A DNA stretch of 64,000 nt from Frondihabitans australicus (GCF_003634555.1 NZ_RBKS01000001.1:3162001-3226000); one strand, 5' to 3'. Positions 53,594 through 62,970 are shown, counted from the stretch's first letter. Numbers and translations: made by a program. Notes: generated by a model not told the origin, from the sequence alone.

Positions 53594-54283
53594 GTGACCT
53601 ACGCGTACAAGGTAGTACACCGTCGAAACCATGCGGCACCGGGAGTCGTGCTGATCATCGCGGGCCTCGGGATCCTGATCGCCGCCATCCTCCCGCTCAT
53701 CCAGTTCACCGGCCCCGGAGTCACCGCCCTCGCGCGGGGCATCGGCATGACTCTCACGAACGACGGGGCCTACGAGCCCGACCCGTGGCAGTTCTCGCTC
53801 TGGGTCGGCGGCACCGTGTTCGTGCTGGGATTCATCCTCCTCGCGACGCGGATCCGCGGGCTCGGCGCTCTGTGGCGCATCCTCGCACTGCTCGCCCTCC
53901 TCGCGGTGGGCGTCTACGTGGCGTTCTGGTGGTTCTTCCTCTCCGACCCGTCGCGATTTCTGGCGTCGCAGGATCAGAGTCTCGGCGGGCAGCTGAAAAG
54001 CGGCATCACCTCGTTGCTCGAGGGCACCGGCGCCTACAGCATCACGCCGGGTATCGGTCTCCTCGTGGCGTCGATCGCCGCCGGGCTGGGGATCATCGGC
54101 GTGTTCCTGCCTGCGGGCAAGACCGAGAACCACGTGCCGCTGGCCGGGTCGGAGCCGTACCCGCAGCAGCCGTACCCGGGGCAGCAGTACCCCGGGCAGC
54201 AGCAGTACCCCACACAGGGCTACCCGCAGCAGCAGTACCCCGGCCAGTACCCGCCCGGGCAGTTCCCGCCGACCGGTCAGTGA
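53594..54283 (+). CDS. hypothetical membrane protein with proline/glutamine tail
   Basis: 229 residues, GTG start. Four hydrophobic segments in the first 170 residues, then a cytosolic tail built of PYPQQPYPGQQYPGQQQYP-type repeats. Such tails occur in many actinobacterial membrane proteins and may bind partners. Function unknown. Confidence 0.6.
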   Translation: MTYAYKVVHRRNHAAPGVVLIIAGLGILIAAILPLIQFTGPGVTALARGIGMTLTNDGAYEPDPWQFSLWVGGTVFVLGFILLATRIRGLGALWRILALLALLAVGVYVAFWWFFLSDPSRFLASQDQSLGGQLKSGITSLLEGTGAYSITPGIGLLVASIAAGLGIIGVFLPAGKTENHVPLAGSEPYPQQPYPGQQYPGQQQYPTQGYPQQQYPGQYPPGQFPPTGQ

Positions 54284-54411
54284 CGAGGGCGGGCCGCTCG
54301 AACGCGCCCGGCTCGTGACCGCGGCAGGACGAGCGAGCGCGTCCGGCTCGTGACATCGGCAGGGCAGAAGTGCCCGTGTCGTGGGTGTCGGCCCGGCCGT
54401 AGGCTCGGGCC

Positions 54412-54627
54412 ATGGTCGAAGCAGTGGTCGTTCTCGTCGTGGTGGTTGCCCTGCTGGTCGCGATCCCCGTGCTTCTCATCACGGGCGTGCGGCGGCGCCG
54501 GCGTCTGCAGGAGCAGTCGGAGACCCACCCGGGCCTCGGCCTCCGGGCCGGCGACGACCCCGTGCGCGACGAGATGGCCGACGACTTCCGGCGGGGCCGC
54601 GGCGCGAACACCGGGCTGAACTTCTAG
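54412..54627 (+). CDS. single-pass membrane protein
   Basis: 71 residues: one N-terminal hydrophobic helix (VLVVVVALLVAIPVLLITG) then a basic stretch (RRRRRL) and a charged tail. It resembles small anchor proteins; it overlaps the end of the convergent reductase gene by 4 bp. Confidence 0.5.
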   Translation: MVEAVVVLVVVVALLVAIPVLLITGVRRRRRLQEQSETHPGLGLRAGDDPVRDEMADDFRRGRGANTGLNF

Positions 54628-55592
54628 CGCTCAGGCGGGGTGACCAGCCGGGGGGCGGCGAGGCCGAGCCGAGCGACGCCGGCACCGACATCGAGCAGGA
54701 GCGCGCGAGCCTCGGCCGTGTCGGGGTCCGTGTGCGCCGCGAGGCTCGCCCGGGCGAGCGCGAATCGGGCACTCGCCCACGCCGCGACGGCGCCCATGAG
54801 TCCCGGCCGGCGGAACGGCATCGTCGCCGAGCGGTGACGCCGCAGGTCGACGCCGCGCGCCTCGACGAGCGGCAGCAGCTCACCGGCGCCGCGGAACGCC
54901 TCCTGGAACGCACGTCGATCGCCGGCCATGCGAGCGAGCGAGCCGCTCCGGTAGCCCTGCGAGAGCATGCCCGCGTCGGCGACGAAGTGCACCAACAGCC
55001 AGCCGCGCATGTCGTCTTGGCGCCGGATCGTGAAGCCCGCCCTCTCGAACGCCTCGAGGACGATCAGGTGGCGCGCGACGCTCGCCGCGTCCCGTGCTGT
55101 GCTGTCGCGTGACGAGTCGCCGGAGCCGGTGCCCAGAAGCACGGCCCGCATGACCGCACCGTGCAGCACTCCGTCGTCACCGAAGCCGCCGCCGGCCTGC
55201 GGGAACCCCCACACCACCTGCGACAGCGGAATCGGCGCGACCGCGTCCGCCGGCTCGGCCCAGACGTTGCCGAACACGAGCACGGTCGCATCGCCGATGC
55301 GCGGGGCGAGGAAGGCGGCGGCCTCGGCGAGGCGGTGGTGGCCGACGCTCACGATCACCAGGTCGAACCTGTCGTCGACGTCGAGCTTCTCGCGGAGGCG
55401 GAGGGTGACGGTCTCTCTGCTCCTGCGCCCTGAGGCTTTGTGGCGGGCGTCGAGCAGGTCGAGGCGGACGTCGGAGCCGTACTCGGCCGCCCGGCCCGGT
55501 CGCACCAGGAACCCGACGTCGTGGCCGGCGGCCTGAAGGGCGGAGCCGTAGATCGTGGCGATGACGCCGCGACCGAACATCAGAATGCGCAT
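54624..55592 (-). CDS. ketopantoate reductase-like protein
   Basis: 322 residues. N-terminal Rossmann start MRILMFGRGVIATIYGSALQAAGHDVGFLVRPG matches PanE/ApbA-type reductases. The C-terminal helical domain is diverged. Divergent from a TetR gene with two operator copies between; probably a detoxification or lactone-type reductase and not the housekeeping PanE. Confidence 0.7.
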   Translation of the reverse strand: MRILMFGRGVIATIYGSALQAAGHDVGFLVRPGRAAEYGSDVRLDLLDARHKASGRRSRETVTLRLREKLDVDDRFDLVIVSVGHHRLAEAAAFLAPRIGDATVLVFGNVWAEPADAVAPIPLSQVVWGFPQAGGGFGDDGVLHGAVMRAVLLGTGSGDSSRDSTARDAASVARHLIVLEAFERAGFTIRRQDDMRGWLLVHFVADAGMLSQGYRSGSLARMAGDRRAFQEAFRGAGELLPLVEARGVDLRRHRSATMPFRRPGLMGAVAAWASARFALARASLAAHTDPDTAEARALLLDVGAGVARLGLAAPRLVTPPER

Positions 55593-55612
55593 CGCACTTC
55601 TTCCGGTAAGAT

Positions 55613-55652
55613 GGAGACCGTCTCCGTTTCACACGATATGGAGATCGCCTCC
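55613..55652. promoter_or_regulatory. two TetR operators
   Basis: GGAGACCGTCTCC (55613-55625) and GGAGATCGCCTCC (55640-55652), 27 bp apart, in the gap between the divergent reductase and TetR genes. Confidence 0.68.
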
Positions 55653-55660
55653 GATTGTCA

Positions 55661-56230
55661 ATGCGAGTGCCCATGCCCGACGAGAGTGCCACGCGGCCCC
55701 TGCGCGCCGACGCGCGCCGCAACCGCGAGGCGATCATCGCCGCGGCCCGCGAGGTCTTCGACGGCGACGCGCAGCTCCGCTTCGACGACTTCGCTGCCCG
55801 AGCGGGTGTCGGAGTCGGCACGCTCTACCGGCACTTCCCGACGCGCGAGGCGCTCGCCGCGGCCGTCTACGCCGGCGAGGTGACGGCGTTGTGCGATCGC
55901 GCCCGAGAGTCGTCACTGCCCGCGGGCGACCGTCTCGACGCCTTCGTGCGCGGCTTCGTCGACTACATCGTGACCCACGCCGCCCTGGCCCGCACCCTCG
56001 CGACCCTCGTCGACTCCGCGACGCAGACGACCGGCGGCGACGAGGTCGAGCGCACGGTCGTCGCCCTGGTCGAGCAGGCCCAGGCCGCAGGAGCCGTCCG
56101 CCCCGACGTGCCGCCCGGGGCCGTGCTCGCCGTGCTGCACGGTATCGGCGCCTCGGCGGGCCGCCCCGGCTGGCCCGCCGAGGCGAGGTCCGTCGCCGAG
56201 ATCGTCCTGCGGGGCCTCCGCCCGGAGTGA
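55661..56230 (+). CDS. TetR-family regulator
   Basis: 189 residues from the ATG at 55661 (ATG at 55673 is an alternative). HTH: REAIIAAAREVFDGDAQLRFDDFAARAGVGVGTLYRHFPTREALAAAVY. It is divergent from the reductase and adjacent to the GGAGAC operators. Overlap of operators with its start suggests tight autorepression. Confidence 0.86.
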   Translation: MRVPMPDESATRPLRADARRNREAIIAAAREVFDGDAQLRFDDFAARAGVGVGTLYRHFPTREALAAAVYAGEVTALCDRARESSLPAGDRLDAFVRGFVDYIVTHAALARTLATLVDSATQTTGGDEVERTVVALVEQAQAAGAVRPDVPPGAVLAVLHGIGASAGRPGWPAEARSVAEIVLRGLRPE

Positions 56231-56293
56231 CGTGCGCCGAGCGCGTGGGTGCGGTCGACCGGCATGGCGAACGCGGCGGCGGGCGAGCGTATG

Positions 56294-56317
56294 ACCCGGG
56301 CACGGCGCTGCCCGGGT
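56294..56317 (+). terminator. strong hairpin before the NUDIX gene
   Basis: ACCCGGGCA-cggcgc-TGCCCGGGT, 9-bp perfect stem, 14 bases before the NUDIX start. It could end the TetR transcript or mask the NUDIX ribosome site; no T-run follows. Confidence 0.45.
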
Positions 56318-56331
56318 GTAGCGTGCCGCCC

Positions 56332-56733
56332 ATGAGCGACGTCGTCGGGCCCGACAAGGTGGGCTGGGTGCTGATCCGCGACCGGAGACTGCTGGTCGGA
56401 CGCAACGAGGGGCGCAGCGCGTTCTACCTGCCCGGCGGCGGCCGCGACGAGGGCGAGACCGACGTCGAGACGCTCGTGCGCGAAATCGACGAGGAGCTCT
56501 CGGTCGCCATCGACCCGACGACCGCCCGACACGTCGCGACGGTGATCGCACGACGTGACGAGAGCGAGCACGACATCGTCTACATCGCGTACACCGCGGA
56601 GCACGAGGGCGAGCCGGTGCCGTCAGCGGAGGTCGAGGAGCTCGCCTGGGTCAGCACGGCGGACGGCGCGGCCGTGACGGATGCGGAGCGCAGGCTCATG
56701 GCGATCCTGCGCGATCGAGATCTGATCGACTGA
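56332..56733 (+). CDS. NUDIX hydrolase
   Basis: 133 residues. Nudix box GGRDEGETDVETLVREIDEEL is complete (G-x5-E-x7-REUxEE). N-terminal GWVLIRDRRLLVGRN and substrate-side HDIVYIAYTAEHEGEP follow. Such enzymes hydrolyse nucleoside diphosphate-linked compounds. Confidence 0.87.
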   Translation: MSDVVGPDKVGWVLIRDRRLLVGRNEGRSAFYLPGGGRDEGETDVETLVREIDEELSVAIDPTTARHVATVIARRDESEHDIVYIAYTAEHEGEPVPSAEVEELAWVSTADGAAVTDAERRLMAILRDRDLID

Positions 56734-56885
56734 CGCGCGCTGGGTGCTCGCTGCCCGGTAGGCGCAGGTCCCGACTCATTTCTTGCAGAGCGCGCTCAGT
56801 GAGGATGCGTCGGAGCGTTCCCTGAGCCAAGGAGCCAGACGGCGCGGCCTGGACCGCGCGACTGCGTCTCTGCCACCATCGGGAT

Positions 56886-57620
56886 ATGACGACTGCGACT
56901 GCGGCTGCCGCTCCTGCCCGTGCGGGGCGTGAGCTCGCGTTCAGAATCCTGAGCCTCGTCGGCGCCCTCGTCGTGGCGGTCGCTCTCGTGATTCAGATCA
57001 CGCTTCTTCTCACCGGTGGCGCGGATGCCAATTCAGGAGCGACGACAGCCGTGGTCGGGCTGCCGGTGAGGTTCGTGCGGCTCTTCAGCTACTTCACGAT
57101 CGACAGCAACATCGCGGTCATGATCGTCGGCTTCCTGCTGGCCGCGAACCCGAATCGAACGAGTCGTCTGTGGCAGGTCGCCCGTCTCAACGCGCTCCTC
57201 GCCATCACGATCACGGGCATCGTCTTCGACGTCGTGCTCTCGAAGAGCGTCCATCTGACAGGCGGGGCTCTCGTCGCGACGATCCTCCTGCACTACATCT
57301 CGCCGTGGTGGACGGTGGCCGTCTGGCTGCTCTTCGGCCCACGGCCGGGGTTCGGCTGGGCCACGATACCGGGCGCGTTCGTGCTGCCGGTGCTCTGGCT
57401 GCTCTACACGTTCGTGCACGGCGGCATCACCGGCTGGTACCCGTATCCCTTCTTGGACGCCTCGAAGATCGGGCTCGGGCCGGCGGTCGTCGCTTCTCTC
57501 CTGGTTCTCGTCATCGGCCTCGTGCTCGCAGTCGTGTTCGTTCTGGTGTCGACTCGTGTGCCCGCCTTGATCGCCGGGCCGCCAGCGACATCGGAGGCAT
57601 CCCGGTCGACCGGGCGGTAG
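56886..57620 (+). CDS. Pr6Pr-family membrane protein
   Basis: 244 residues with about six membrane segments. FVRLFSYFTIDSNIAVMIVG, LLHYISPWWTVAVWLLFGPRPG and GWYPYPFLDASKIGLGP are the characteristic blocks of the Pr6Pr family. Function unknown. The 152 bp upstream hold no gene I can support. Confidence 0.78.
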   Translation: MTTATAAAAPARAGRELAFRILSLVGALVVAVALVIQITLLLTGGADANSGATTAVVGLPVRFVRLFSYFTIDSNIAVMIVGFLLAANPNRTSRLWQVARLNALLAITITGIVFDVVLSKSVHLTGGALVATILLHYISPWWTVAVWLLFGPRPGFGWATIPGAFVLPVLWLLYTFVHGGITGWYPYPFLDASKIGLGPAVVASLLVLVIGLVLAVVFVLVSTRVPALIAGPPATSEASRSTGR

Positions 57621-57633
57621 CGCTGCGGACGCG

Positions 57634-58593
57634 TCACGGAACGAGCACGATGCGCCCGAACACCGAGCCGTCGTCCATCGCCCGGTGCGCGTCGGCTGCG
57701 CGGTCGAGAGGCAGGATCTCGTGGACGACGGGGGTCAGCGTGCCTTGCACAGCATCGTCGAACAGCGCCGCGCGTACCGCGTTGCGGCGAGCGATCGGCA
57801 CGCTCGCGAGACTGAATGTCGCGAACGAGCGCGACTCCTGGAACGACCGCAGCAGCGTCTGCCCGAAGTCCGCCGGCGGGTAGCCGGCGACGGCGCCGAC
57901 CAAGACCAGGCGCCCGTTCGGCGCGAGCCGGTCGAGGAACAGTGGCACGGCCGGTCCGCCCACGATGTCGATCACCACGTCGAAGGAGCCGGGTGCTCCC
58001 GGAGCCCCGGCGCCGTCCCGGTCGAGCACATGCGTCGCGCCGAGAGAGAGCAGGCGCGACCCGCGGGGTTCCGACGACGCCGTCACCGCGACAGCGGCAG
58101 CGCCGGAGCGTGCCGCGAGCTCCACGGCGGCGATCCCGATGCTCCCAGCGGCGCCCCGCACGAGCACGGATTCGCCGGGGGCGAGATGGGCGTGATCCAG
58201 AGCGAGCCGGGCGACCGTCGCTGCGCTCCCGAGGGCGACGGCGTCGGTCGAGGTGAGCCCCCCGGGCAGGGCGGTCACATCCTGCACCTCGGCCACCGCC
58301 TGCTCGGCGTAGCCGCCGCTCGTGCCGGTGAACGCCCACACGCGGCGCCCCAGCCATGAGGGGTCGCCGTCGGCGCCCACCGCGGTCACCACGCCCGCGA
58401 CCTCGCTGCCGGGCACCATGCCGAGCGGGAAAGCCGAGCCGAGGGTTCCGCGCCTGATGACGGCGTCGACGCCTCCGACGCCGATCGCCTCGGTCTCGAT
58501 CAGCACCTGTGAGGGCGCAGGATCGGGCGTGGCCTTCTCGACCACCGCCAGACCGCCCGCCTCGCCGAACCTCTCGATCGCGATCGCCTTCAT
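57634..58593 (-). CDS. zinc-free quinone oxidoreductase (MDR family)
   Basis: 319 residues. GMVPGSEVAGVVTAVG, LALDHAHLAPGESVLVRGAAGSIGIAAVELA and a NADPH-binding GAAGSIG motif mark the QOR branch of medium-chain reductases. No catalytic zinc-site cysteine pattern is seen. Divergent from a TetR gene that probably controls it. Confidence 0.86.
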   Translation of the reverse strand: MKAIAIERFGEAGGLAVVEKATPDPAPSQVLIETEAIGVGGVDAVIRRGTLGSAFPLGMVPGSEVAGVVTAVGADGDPSWLGRRVWAFTGTSGGYAEQAVAEVQDVTALPGGLTSTDAVALGSAATVARLALDHAHLAPGESVLVRGAAGSIGIAAVELAARSGAAAVAVTASSEPRGSRLLSLGATHVLDRDGAGAPGAPGSFDVVIDIVGGPAVPLFLDRLAPNGRLVLVGAVAGYPPADFGQTLLRSFQESRSFATFSLASVPIARRNAVRAALFDDAVQGTLTPVVHEILPLDRAADAHRAMDDGSVFGRIVLVP

Positions 58594-58656
58594 GGTGCCT
58601 CTCTCCTCGTCGCTTGTCGCCGCGCGGCCACTCGCCGCGCTACGCTCGAACGGTAA

Positions 58657-58672
58657 CGGACGCCCCCGTCCG
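58657..58672. promoter_or_regulatory. possible TetR operator
   Basis: CGGACG-cccc-CGTCCG palindrome in the gap between the divergent quinone oxidoreductase and TetR genes. Confidence 0.5.
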
Positions 58673-58691
58673 CTTGTGCGAAGTGAGAGAG

Positions 58692-59273
58692 ATGACGACG
58701 GAGCTGGCTCACCTGAGGTCGGACGCCCGCGACAACCGCGACCGGATCGTCGAGGCGGCCCGTGCTCTCTTCGCCGAGCGCGGCCTCGACGTCGGAATGC
58801 GCGAGATCGCGAGACGTGCCGAGGTGGGGCCCGCGACCCTCTACCGGCGGTTCGCCACCCGAGACGACCTCGTCGACGAGGCGTTCTCGATCGAGCTCGA
58901 GACCTGTCGGCGCATCGTCGTCGAGGGGTGCGCTGATGACGACGCGTGGCGCGGCCTCTCCTCGACGCTCACCGCGCTCGTCGAACTGAACGCCGGCAAT
59001 CGCGGGTTCGTCGATGCGTTCACCGCCACGGCGGCGGCCTCGGGTTCGGCGCACTCGGTGATCGCGGCCCACAGGCGCGAGCTGCTCGGGATGCTGGCGG
59101 GTCTCGTGGCCCGGGCCCGGGCCGCGGGGCGGTTGCGGGCGGACTTCACCGTCGACGACGTGGTGCTGATCCTGCGTGCCGGGCGAGGGGCCGCGGCAGG
59201 CGGTTCGGTGGCGGCGGCGCGTCGGTTCGTCGAGCTCACGCTCGACGGTCTGCGATCGCGCGGAGCCGACTGA
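58692..59273 (+). CDS. TetR-family regulator
   Basis: 193 residues. HTH: RDRIVEAARALFAERGLDVGMREIARRAEVGPATLYRRFATRDDLVDEAF; the C-terminal part ends AARRFVELTLDGLR. Start ATG at 58692 with GAGAG just upstream. Divergent from the quinone oxidoreductase. Confidence 0.87.
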   Translation: MTTELAHLRSDARDNRDRIVEAARALFAERGLDVGMREIARRAEVGPATLYRRFATRDDLVDEAFSIELETCRRIVVEGCADDDAWRGLSSTLTALVELNAGNRGFVDAFTATAAASGSAHSVIAAHRRELLGMLAGLVARARAAGRLRADFTVDDVVLILRAGRGAAAGGSVAAARRFVELTLDGLRSRGAD

Positions 59274-59342
59274 GGCAGTGGCGGGCGAGCCGCCAGGCGA
59301 GCCACCACGAGAAGCAGAGCCGCCGCGCGGGGGTCGTCGGAG

Positions 59343-60512
59343 TCACGATCGGATGCTCCTGAGCCCGGCCCTGATCTCGTCGACCAGGAGGTCGGGCTGC
59401 TCGAGCGCCGCGAAGTGACCGCCGCGGGGAGCCGAGCCGAAGTGAACGAGGCCGGGGTAGGCGGCCTCGATCCAGGTGCGCGGCAGCAGCGGGATGTCGC
59501 GCGGGAAGAGCGTGACGGCGACCGGAAGGCTCAGCGTCGGGCCGCTGAAGCCGCCGGCGCGGTTCTCCCAGTAGATGCGGGCCGACGACGCGGCGCTGTT
59601 CGTGAACCACGTCAGCGAGATCACGTCGAGCATCGTGTCGAGATCGATGGCGTCTTCGGCGCGGCCGGTGTTGTCGGTCTTCGACTGGTACTTCTCGTAG
59701 ATCCAGACGGCCTGACCGACCGGGGAGTCGGCGAGGGCGAAGCCCACGGTCCCGGGCTTCGTGCCCTGCAGGTGGTTCGACCCGCCGAGCGCGCCCGTGT
59801 AGAGGGCCAGGGTCTCGAGCGCCCGCTGCTCGTCGGGCGTGGGCGAGGTCGGCAGCTCGGCCGGCACCGCGAACGCCGTGGTCAGGTGGATCCCGGCGAG
59901 GCCTTGGGGTCGCATCGCCCCCAAAGCGGTCGTGACCGCGCCGCCCCAGTCGCCGCCCTGGGCCGCCCACCTCTCGTAGCCGAGGCGTCGCATGAGCTCG
60001 GCCCACGCCCCGGCGATGCGCGGTGCCGTCCAGCCGGTCGCCGTCGGCTTGCCCGAGAACCCGAAGCCGGGCAGCGACGGGATGACGACGTCGAACGAGT
60101 CCGCCGCGTCTCCGCCGTGCGCGACCGGGTCGGTGAGCGGCCCGATGAGCTTCAGGAAGTCGGCGTTCGACCCCGGCCAGCCGTGCGTCAGGATCAGCGG
60201 CAGCGCACCCGGGTTCGCCGACCGCACGTGAATGAAGTGGATGTCGACCCCATCGATCTCGGTGACGAACTGCGGGTGGCCGTTCAGCTCACGCTCGAAG
60301 CGACGCCAGTCGTAGCCGTGCTGCCAGTGGTCGACGAGCGCGCGGGCGGCGTCGAGACGGACGCCCTGCGACCAGTCGTCGACTGTCTCGCGGTCGGGCC
60401 AGCGGGTTCGGGCGAGGCACTCGCGGAGGTCGTCGAGGTCCGCGTCGGGGATCGCCACCGTGAACGGGCGGATACCGTCCGAAGCGGCGGGGGTGGGGGT
60501 CGGGGTGGTCAT
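59343..60512 (-). CDS. epoxide hydrolase (EHN-type alpha/beta hydrolase)
   Basis: 389 residues; AAGGAG before the ATG. The N-terminal EHN domain (IPDADLDDLRECLARTRWPD...WRRFERELNGHPQF) is followed by the hydrolase core with LTHGWPGSNADF, IPSLPGFGFSG and the nucleophile aspartate in AAQGGDWGG, with RGGHFAALEQPDLLVDEI for the catalytic histidine. Opens epoxides, perhaps for detoxification. Divergent from a TetR gene. Confidence 0.9.
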   Translation of the reverse strand: MTTPTPTPAASDGIRPFTVAIPDADLDDLRECLARTRWPDRETVDDWSQGVRLDAARALVDHWQHGYDWRRFERELNGHPQFVTEIDGVDIHFIHVRSANPGALPLILTHGWPGSNADFLKLIGPLTDPVAHGGDAADSFDVVIPSLPGFGFSGKPTATGWTAPRIAGAWAELMRRLGYERWAAQGGDWGGAVTTALGAMRPQGLAGIHLTTAFAVPAELPTSPTPDEQRALETLALYTGALGGSNHLQGTKPGTVGFALADSPVGQAVWIYEKYQSKTDNTGRAEDAIDLDTMLDVISLTWFTNSAASSARIYWENRAGGFSGPTLSLPVAVTLFPRDIPLLPRTWIEAAYPGLVHFGSAPRGGHFAALEQPDLLVDEIRAGLRSIRS

Positions 60513-60546
60513 GTCGGGCTCCTTCGGGATCCTGCGCATCAAGTCG

Positions 60547-60608
60547 TTGCACAGTGATGTGCAATGCACACCGGTGTGCAACCTACCCCGTTGCACACGG
60601 TTGTGCAA
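60547..60608. promoter_or_regulatory. three TetR operators
   Basis: TTGCACA-gtga-TGTGCAA (60547-60564), TGCACA-ccgg-TGTGCA (60565-60580) and TTGCACA-cggt-TGTGCAA (60591-60608), filling the gap between the epoxide hydrolase and its TetR gene. Confidence 0.75.
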
Positions 60609-60618
60609 TGATGAGTTT

Positions 60619-61287
60619 GTGGAGAACGACACGGCCCGAGCCCGCGCGCTCGACGAGACGCGCACGCGAATCCTCGACGTGGCGCTCGACGTGCTCGGGG
60701 CGAATCCCGACGCGGGCATGGCAGACATCGCCGCGGCGGCCGGTGTCGTGCGGCGCACCGTCTACGGCCACTTCCCGAACCGCGCCGAGCTCGTCCACAC
60801 GCTGGCGCAGCGGGCTGTCGACGAGGTCGCGGGCGTTCTCGCGGAGGTCGATCAGGGCGCAGGAGCAGCCGACACCGCCTGGGTCGACTTCATCGCCCGG
60901 CTCTGGCCCCTCGCCGCCCGATACCGGGTGCTCGTCGCCCTCCGCCGGGGTGAGTTCGGCGCCGACATCCACGCCCTGCTGGCGCCGGTCGACCGTTCGC
61001 TCGCCGCCCTCGTGCAGCGCGGGCAGGACGCCGGTGTGTTCGCCCGCCACCTTCCGCCCGATGTGCTGAGCCAGATCGCCTACGGGGTGGTGTTCACGGT
61101 GGCCGACACGGCGCTCGCCGCGGGGGGACGGGGTGCCGGCGGCTCTGACGGTGCCGGTGCCGAAGCCGGTGCCGACACAGCGGCGGGTGGCGCGAGGGCC
61201 GACCTCGCCGCGGCCACGACGGCGAGCCTCCTCGTGCTGGGGGTGCCGGAGTCGCGCGCGCGGGAGCTGCTGGGCGGGCGTTCGTGA
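60619..61287 (+). CDS. TetR-family regulator of the epoxide hydrolase
   Basis: 222 residues from a GTG at 60619, 10 bases after the last operator. HTH: RTRILDVALDVLGANPDAGMADIAAAAGVVRRTVYGHFPNRAELVHTL. A glycine/alanine-rich low-complexity stretch (GGRGAGGSDGAGAEAGADTAAGG) interrupts the ligand domain near residue 175. Divergent from the epoxide hydrolase and likely its repressor. Confidence 0.85.
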   Translation: MENDTARARALDETRTRILDVALDVLGANPDAGMADIAAAAGVVRRTVYGHFPNRAELVHTLAQRAVDEVAGVLAEVDQGAGAADTAWVDFIARLWPLAARYRVLVALRRGEFGADIHALLAPVDRSLAALVQRGQDAGVFARHLPPDVLSQIAYGVVFTVADTALAAGGRGAGGSDGAGAEAGADTAAGGARADLAAATTASLLVLGVPESRARELLGGRS

Positions 61288-61333
61288 GCCCCAGGGCTCT
61301 CGGGCGAGGGTGAGTCGCGTGGCTCCTGCGCCC

Positions 61334-61897
61334 ATGAGCGACCCCGACCCGATCGAGCTCGACGACCTCGTCGGGCCCGGCACGCGGCTGCTCTTCGTCG
61401 GCATCAATCCGAGCATGCGGTCGGTGGCCGACGGCGCTCCGTTCTCGTCGCCGAGCAATCGCTTCTGGCCTGCGCTGCAGCGGGCGGGCATCGTCGCCCC
61501 CTCGATTCGGCCCTCTCCGGAGCTGTCGCCGGCCGACCGCCGCGAGGTGATCGACCGCGGCATCGGAATCACGAGCCTCGTGCGCCGGGCCACCCCGTCG
61601 ATCGCCGACCTCTCGCGCGACGAGCTCCGCGACGCCCGCGAGGGCCTGGCGGAGCGGGTCGAGGGCATCGCGCCGGTCGTCGTGGCGATCCTGGGGGTAA
61701 CGGGCTTCAGGATCGCCTTCCGGCAGCCGACCGCCGGTCTCGGCCCCCAGCCCTCGCCGTTCGGCGGCAGTCGCCTGTGGGTCGTGCCGAACCCGAGCGG
61801 GCGCAACCGGAGTGCATCGCTCGACGCGCTCTCGGAGGCGTATGCGGCGGCGGCTGTTGCCGCAGGCGTCGAGCTTCTGCGGGTGGCCGGCGCCTGA
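61334..61897 (+). CDS. mug: mismatch-specific uracil-DNA glycosylase (Mug-like)
   Basis: 187 residues. Motif 1 FVGINPSMRSVADGAPFSSPSNRFWPAL and motif 2 VVPNPSGRN are those of the Mug/TDG family, which removes uracil and related bases from G:U/G:T pairs. Motif 1 reads GINPS where Mug has GINPG. Start ATG at 61334; the ribosome site is weak. Confidence 0.85.
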   Translation: MSDPDPIELDDLVGPGTRLLFVGINPSMRSVADGAPFSSPSNRFWPALQRAGIVAPSIRPSPELSPADRREVIDRGIGITSLVRRATPSIADLSRDELRDAREGLAERVEGIAPVVVAILGVTGFRIAFRQPTAGLGPQPSPFGGSRLWVVPNPSGRNRSASLDALSEAYAAAAVAAGVELLRVAGA

Positions 61898-62035
61898 CGC
61901 GGCGCCTGCCGCCGCGCCTGCTCGCACGTTCACTGGTCCGGCCGAACGGCCGCCGAGTGGACTCGTTCTTGCCTTTCCGCCGGTCTTACCGTGGAGGCGT
62001 GGGGCCGCCGCGCCGGCCTCGAGAAAGGACTCCCC

Positions 62036-62875
62036 ATGAGGATCTTCGTCGCCGGCGCGTCCGGCGTGCTCGGCTGTGCCTTCCTTCCGCTGGCGCTCGC
62101 CGCCGGCCACGAGGTCGTCGGCATGGCCCGGTCGTCGCAGGGCGCCGCCACGATCGAAGCGCTCGGCGGCACTCCCGTGGTCGCCGACGCTTTCGACCGC
62201 GAGGCCGTCACCGCAGCCGTGGTCGAGAGCCGCCCCGATGTCGTCGTGAACCTCCTCACCGACCTCGGCTCGGGAACCTCGGCCAGCAACGCCCGAATCC
62301 GCGTCGAAGCGGGTGCCACCCTCGTCGAAGCCGCTCAGGCAGCAGGATCCGACCGCGTCATCGCCGAGAGCATCTCGTGGGTGCACCCGCCCTCGCCCGA
62401 GACCGCGGACGAGTCCACTCCGCTCGACGTCGACTCCGGCGAGCCCCGCCGCACCACGATCCTCGCCGTGGAGTCGCTGGAGTCCGCGACGCTCGCCGGG
62501 CCGAACGGCGTGGTTCTCCGCTTCGGGCAGCTCTACGGCCCCGGCACCTGGTACGCGCGAGACGGCCGGTTCGCCGAGCTGGCCCGCGCCGGCGGATTGC
62601 CCGCGACCGAGACCGTGACCTCGTTCGTGCACGCCGAAGATGCGGCCGCAGCCGTGCTGCTGGCGCTCGACTGGCCCGCGGGCGTCTACGACGTCGTCGA
62701 CGACGAGCCGGCCGCGGGCACGGAGTGGGGGCCGGTGTTCGCACGAGCGGTCGGGGCCCCCGATCCTGCGCCCTCGACCAGCGGCGACCTCGGCCGGCCC
62801 GTGAGCAATGCCGCTGCCCGGGCTCTCGGCTGGGCCCCGGCTCGCAGGAGCTGGCGGGAGTTCCTCGGGGCCTGA
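62036..62875 (+). CDS. NAD-dependent epimerase/dehydratase (atypical SDR)
   Basis: 279 residues; GAGAAAGGA upstream of the ATG. Nucleotide motif FVAGASGVLGCAF at the N-terminus, VVADAFDREAV, RFGQLYGPGTWYARDG and the SDR-extended ending RALGWAPARRSWREFL. Substrate unknown. Confidence 0.83.
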   Translation: MRIFVAGASGVLGCAFLPLALAAGHEVVGMARSSQGAATIEALGGTPVVADAFDREAVTAAVVESRPDVVVNLLTDLGSGTSASNARIRVEAGATLVEAAQAAGSDRVIAESISWVHPPSPETADESTPLDVDSGEPRRTTILAVESLESATLAGPNGVVLRFGQLYGPGTWYARDGRFAELARAGGLPATETVTSFVHAEDAAAAVLLALDWPAGVYDVVDDEPAAGTEWGPVFARAVGAPDPAPSTSGDLGRPVSNAAARALGWAPARRSWREFLGA

Positions 62876-62970
62876 GCTCCCGGCGCCGGCCTCGAGACAC
62901 CCTCGACCCGACATGACGTGGGCCCTTGCGGGCTCCTCCGCGTCGGGTCAGGGGTGCCTCGGCGTCGCGA

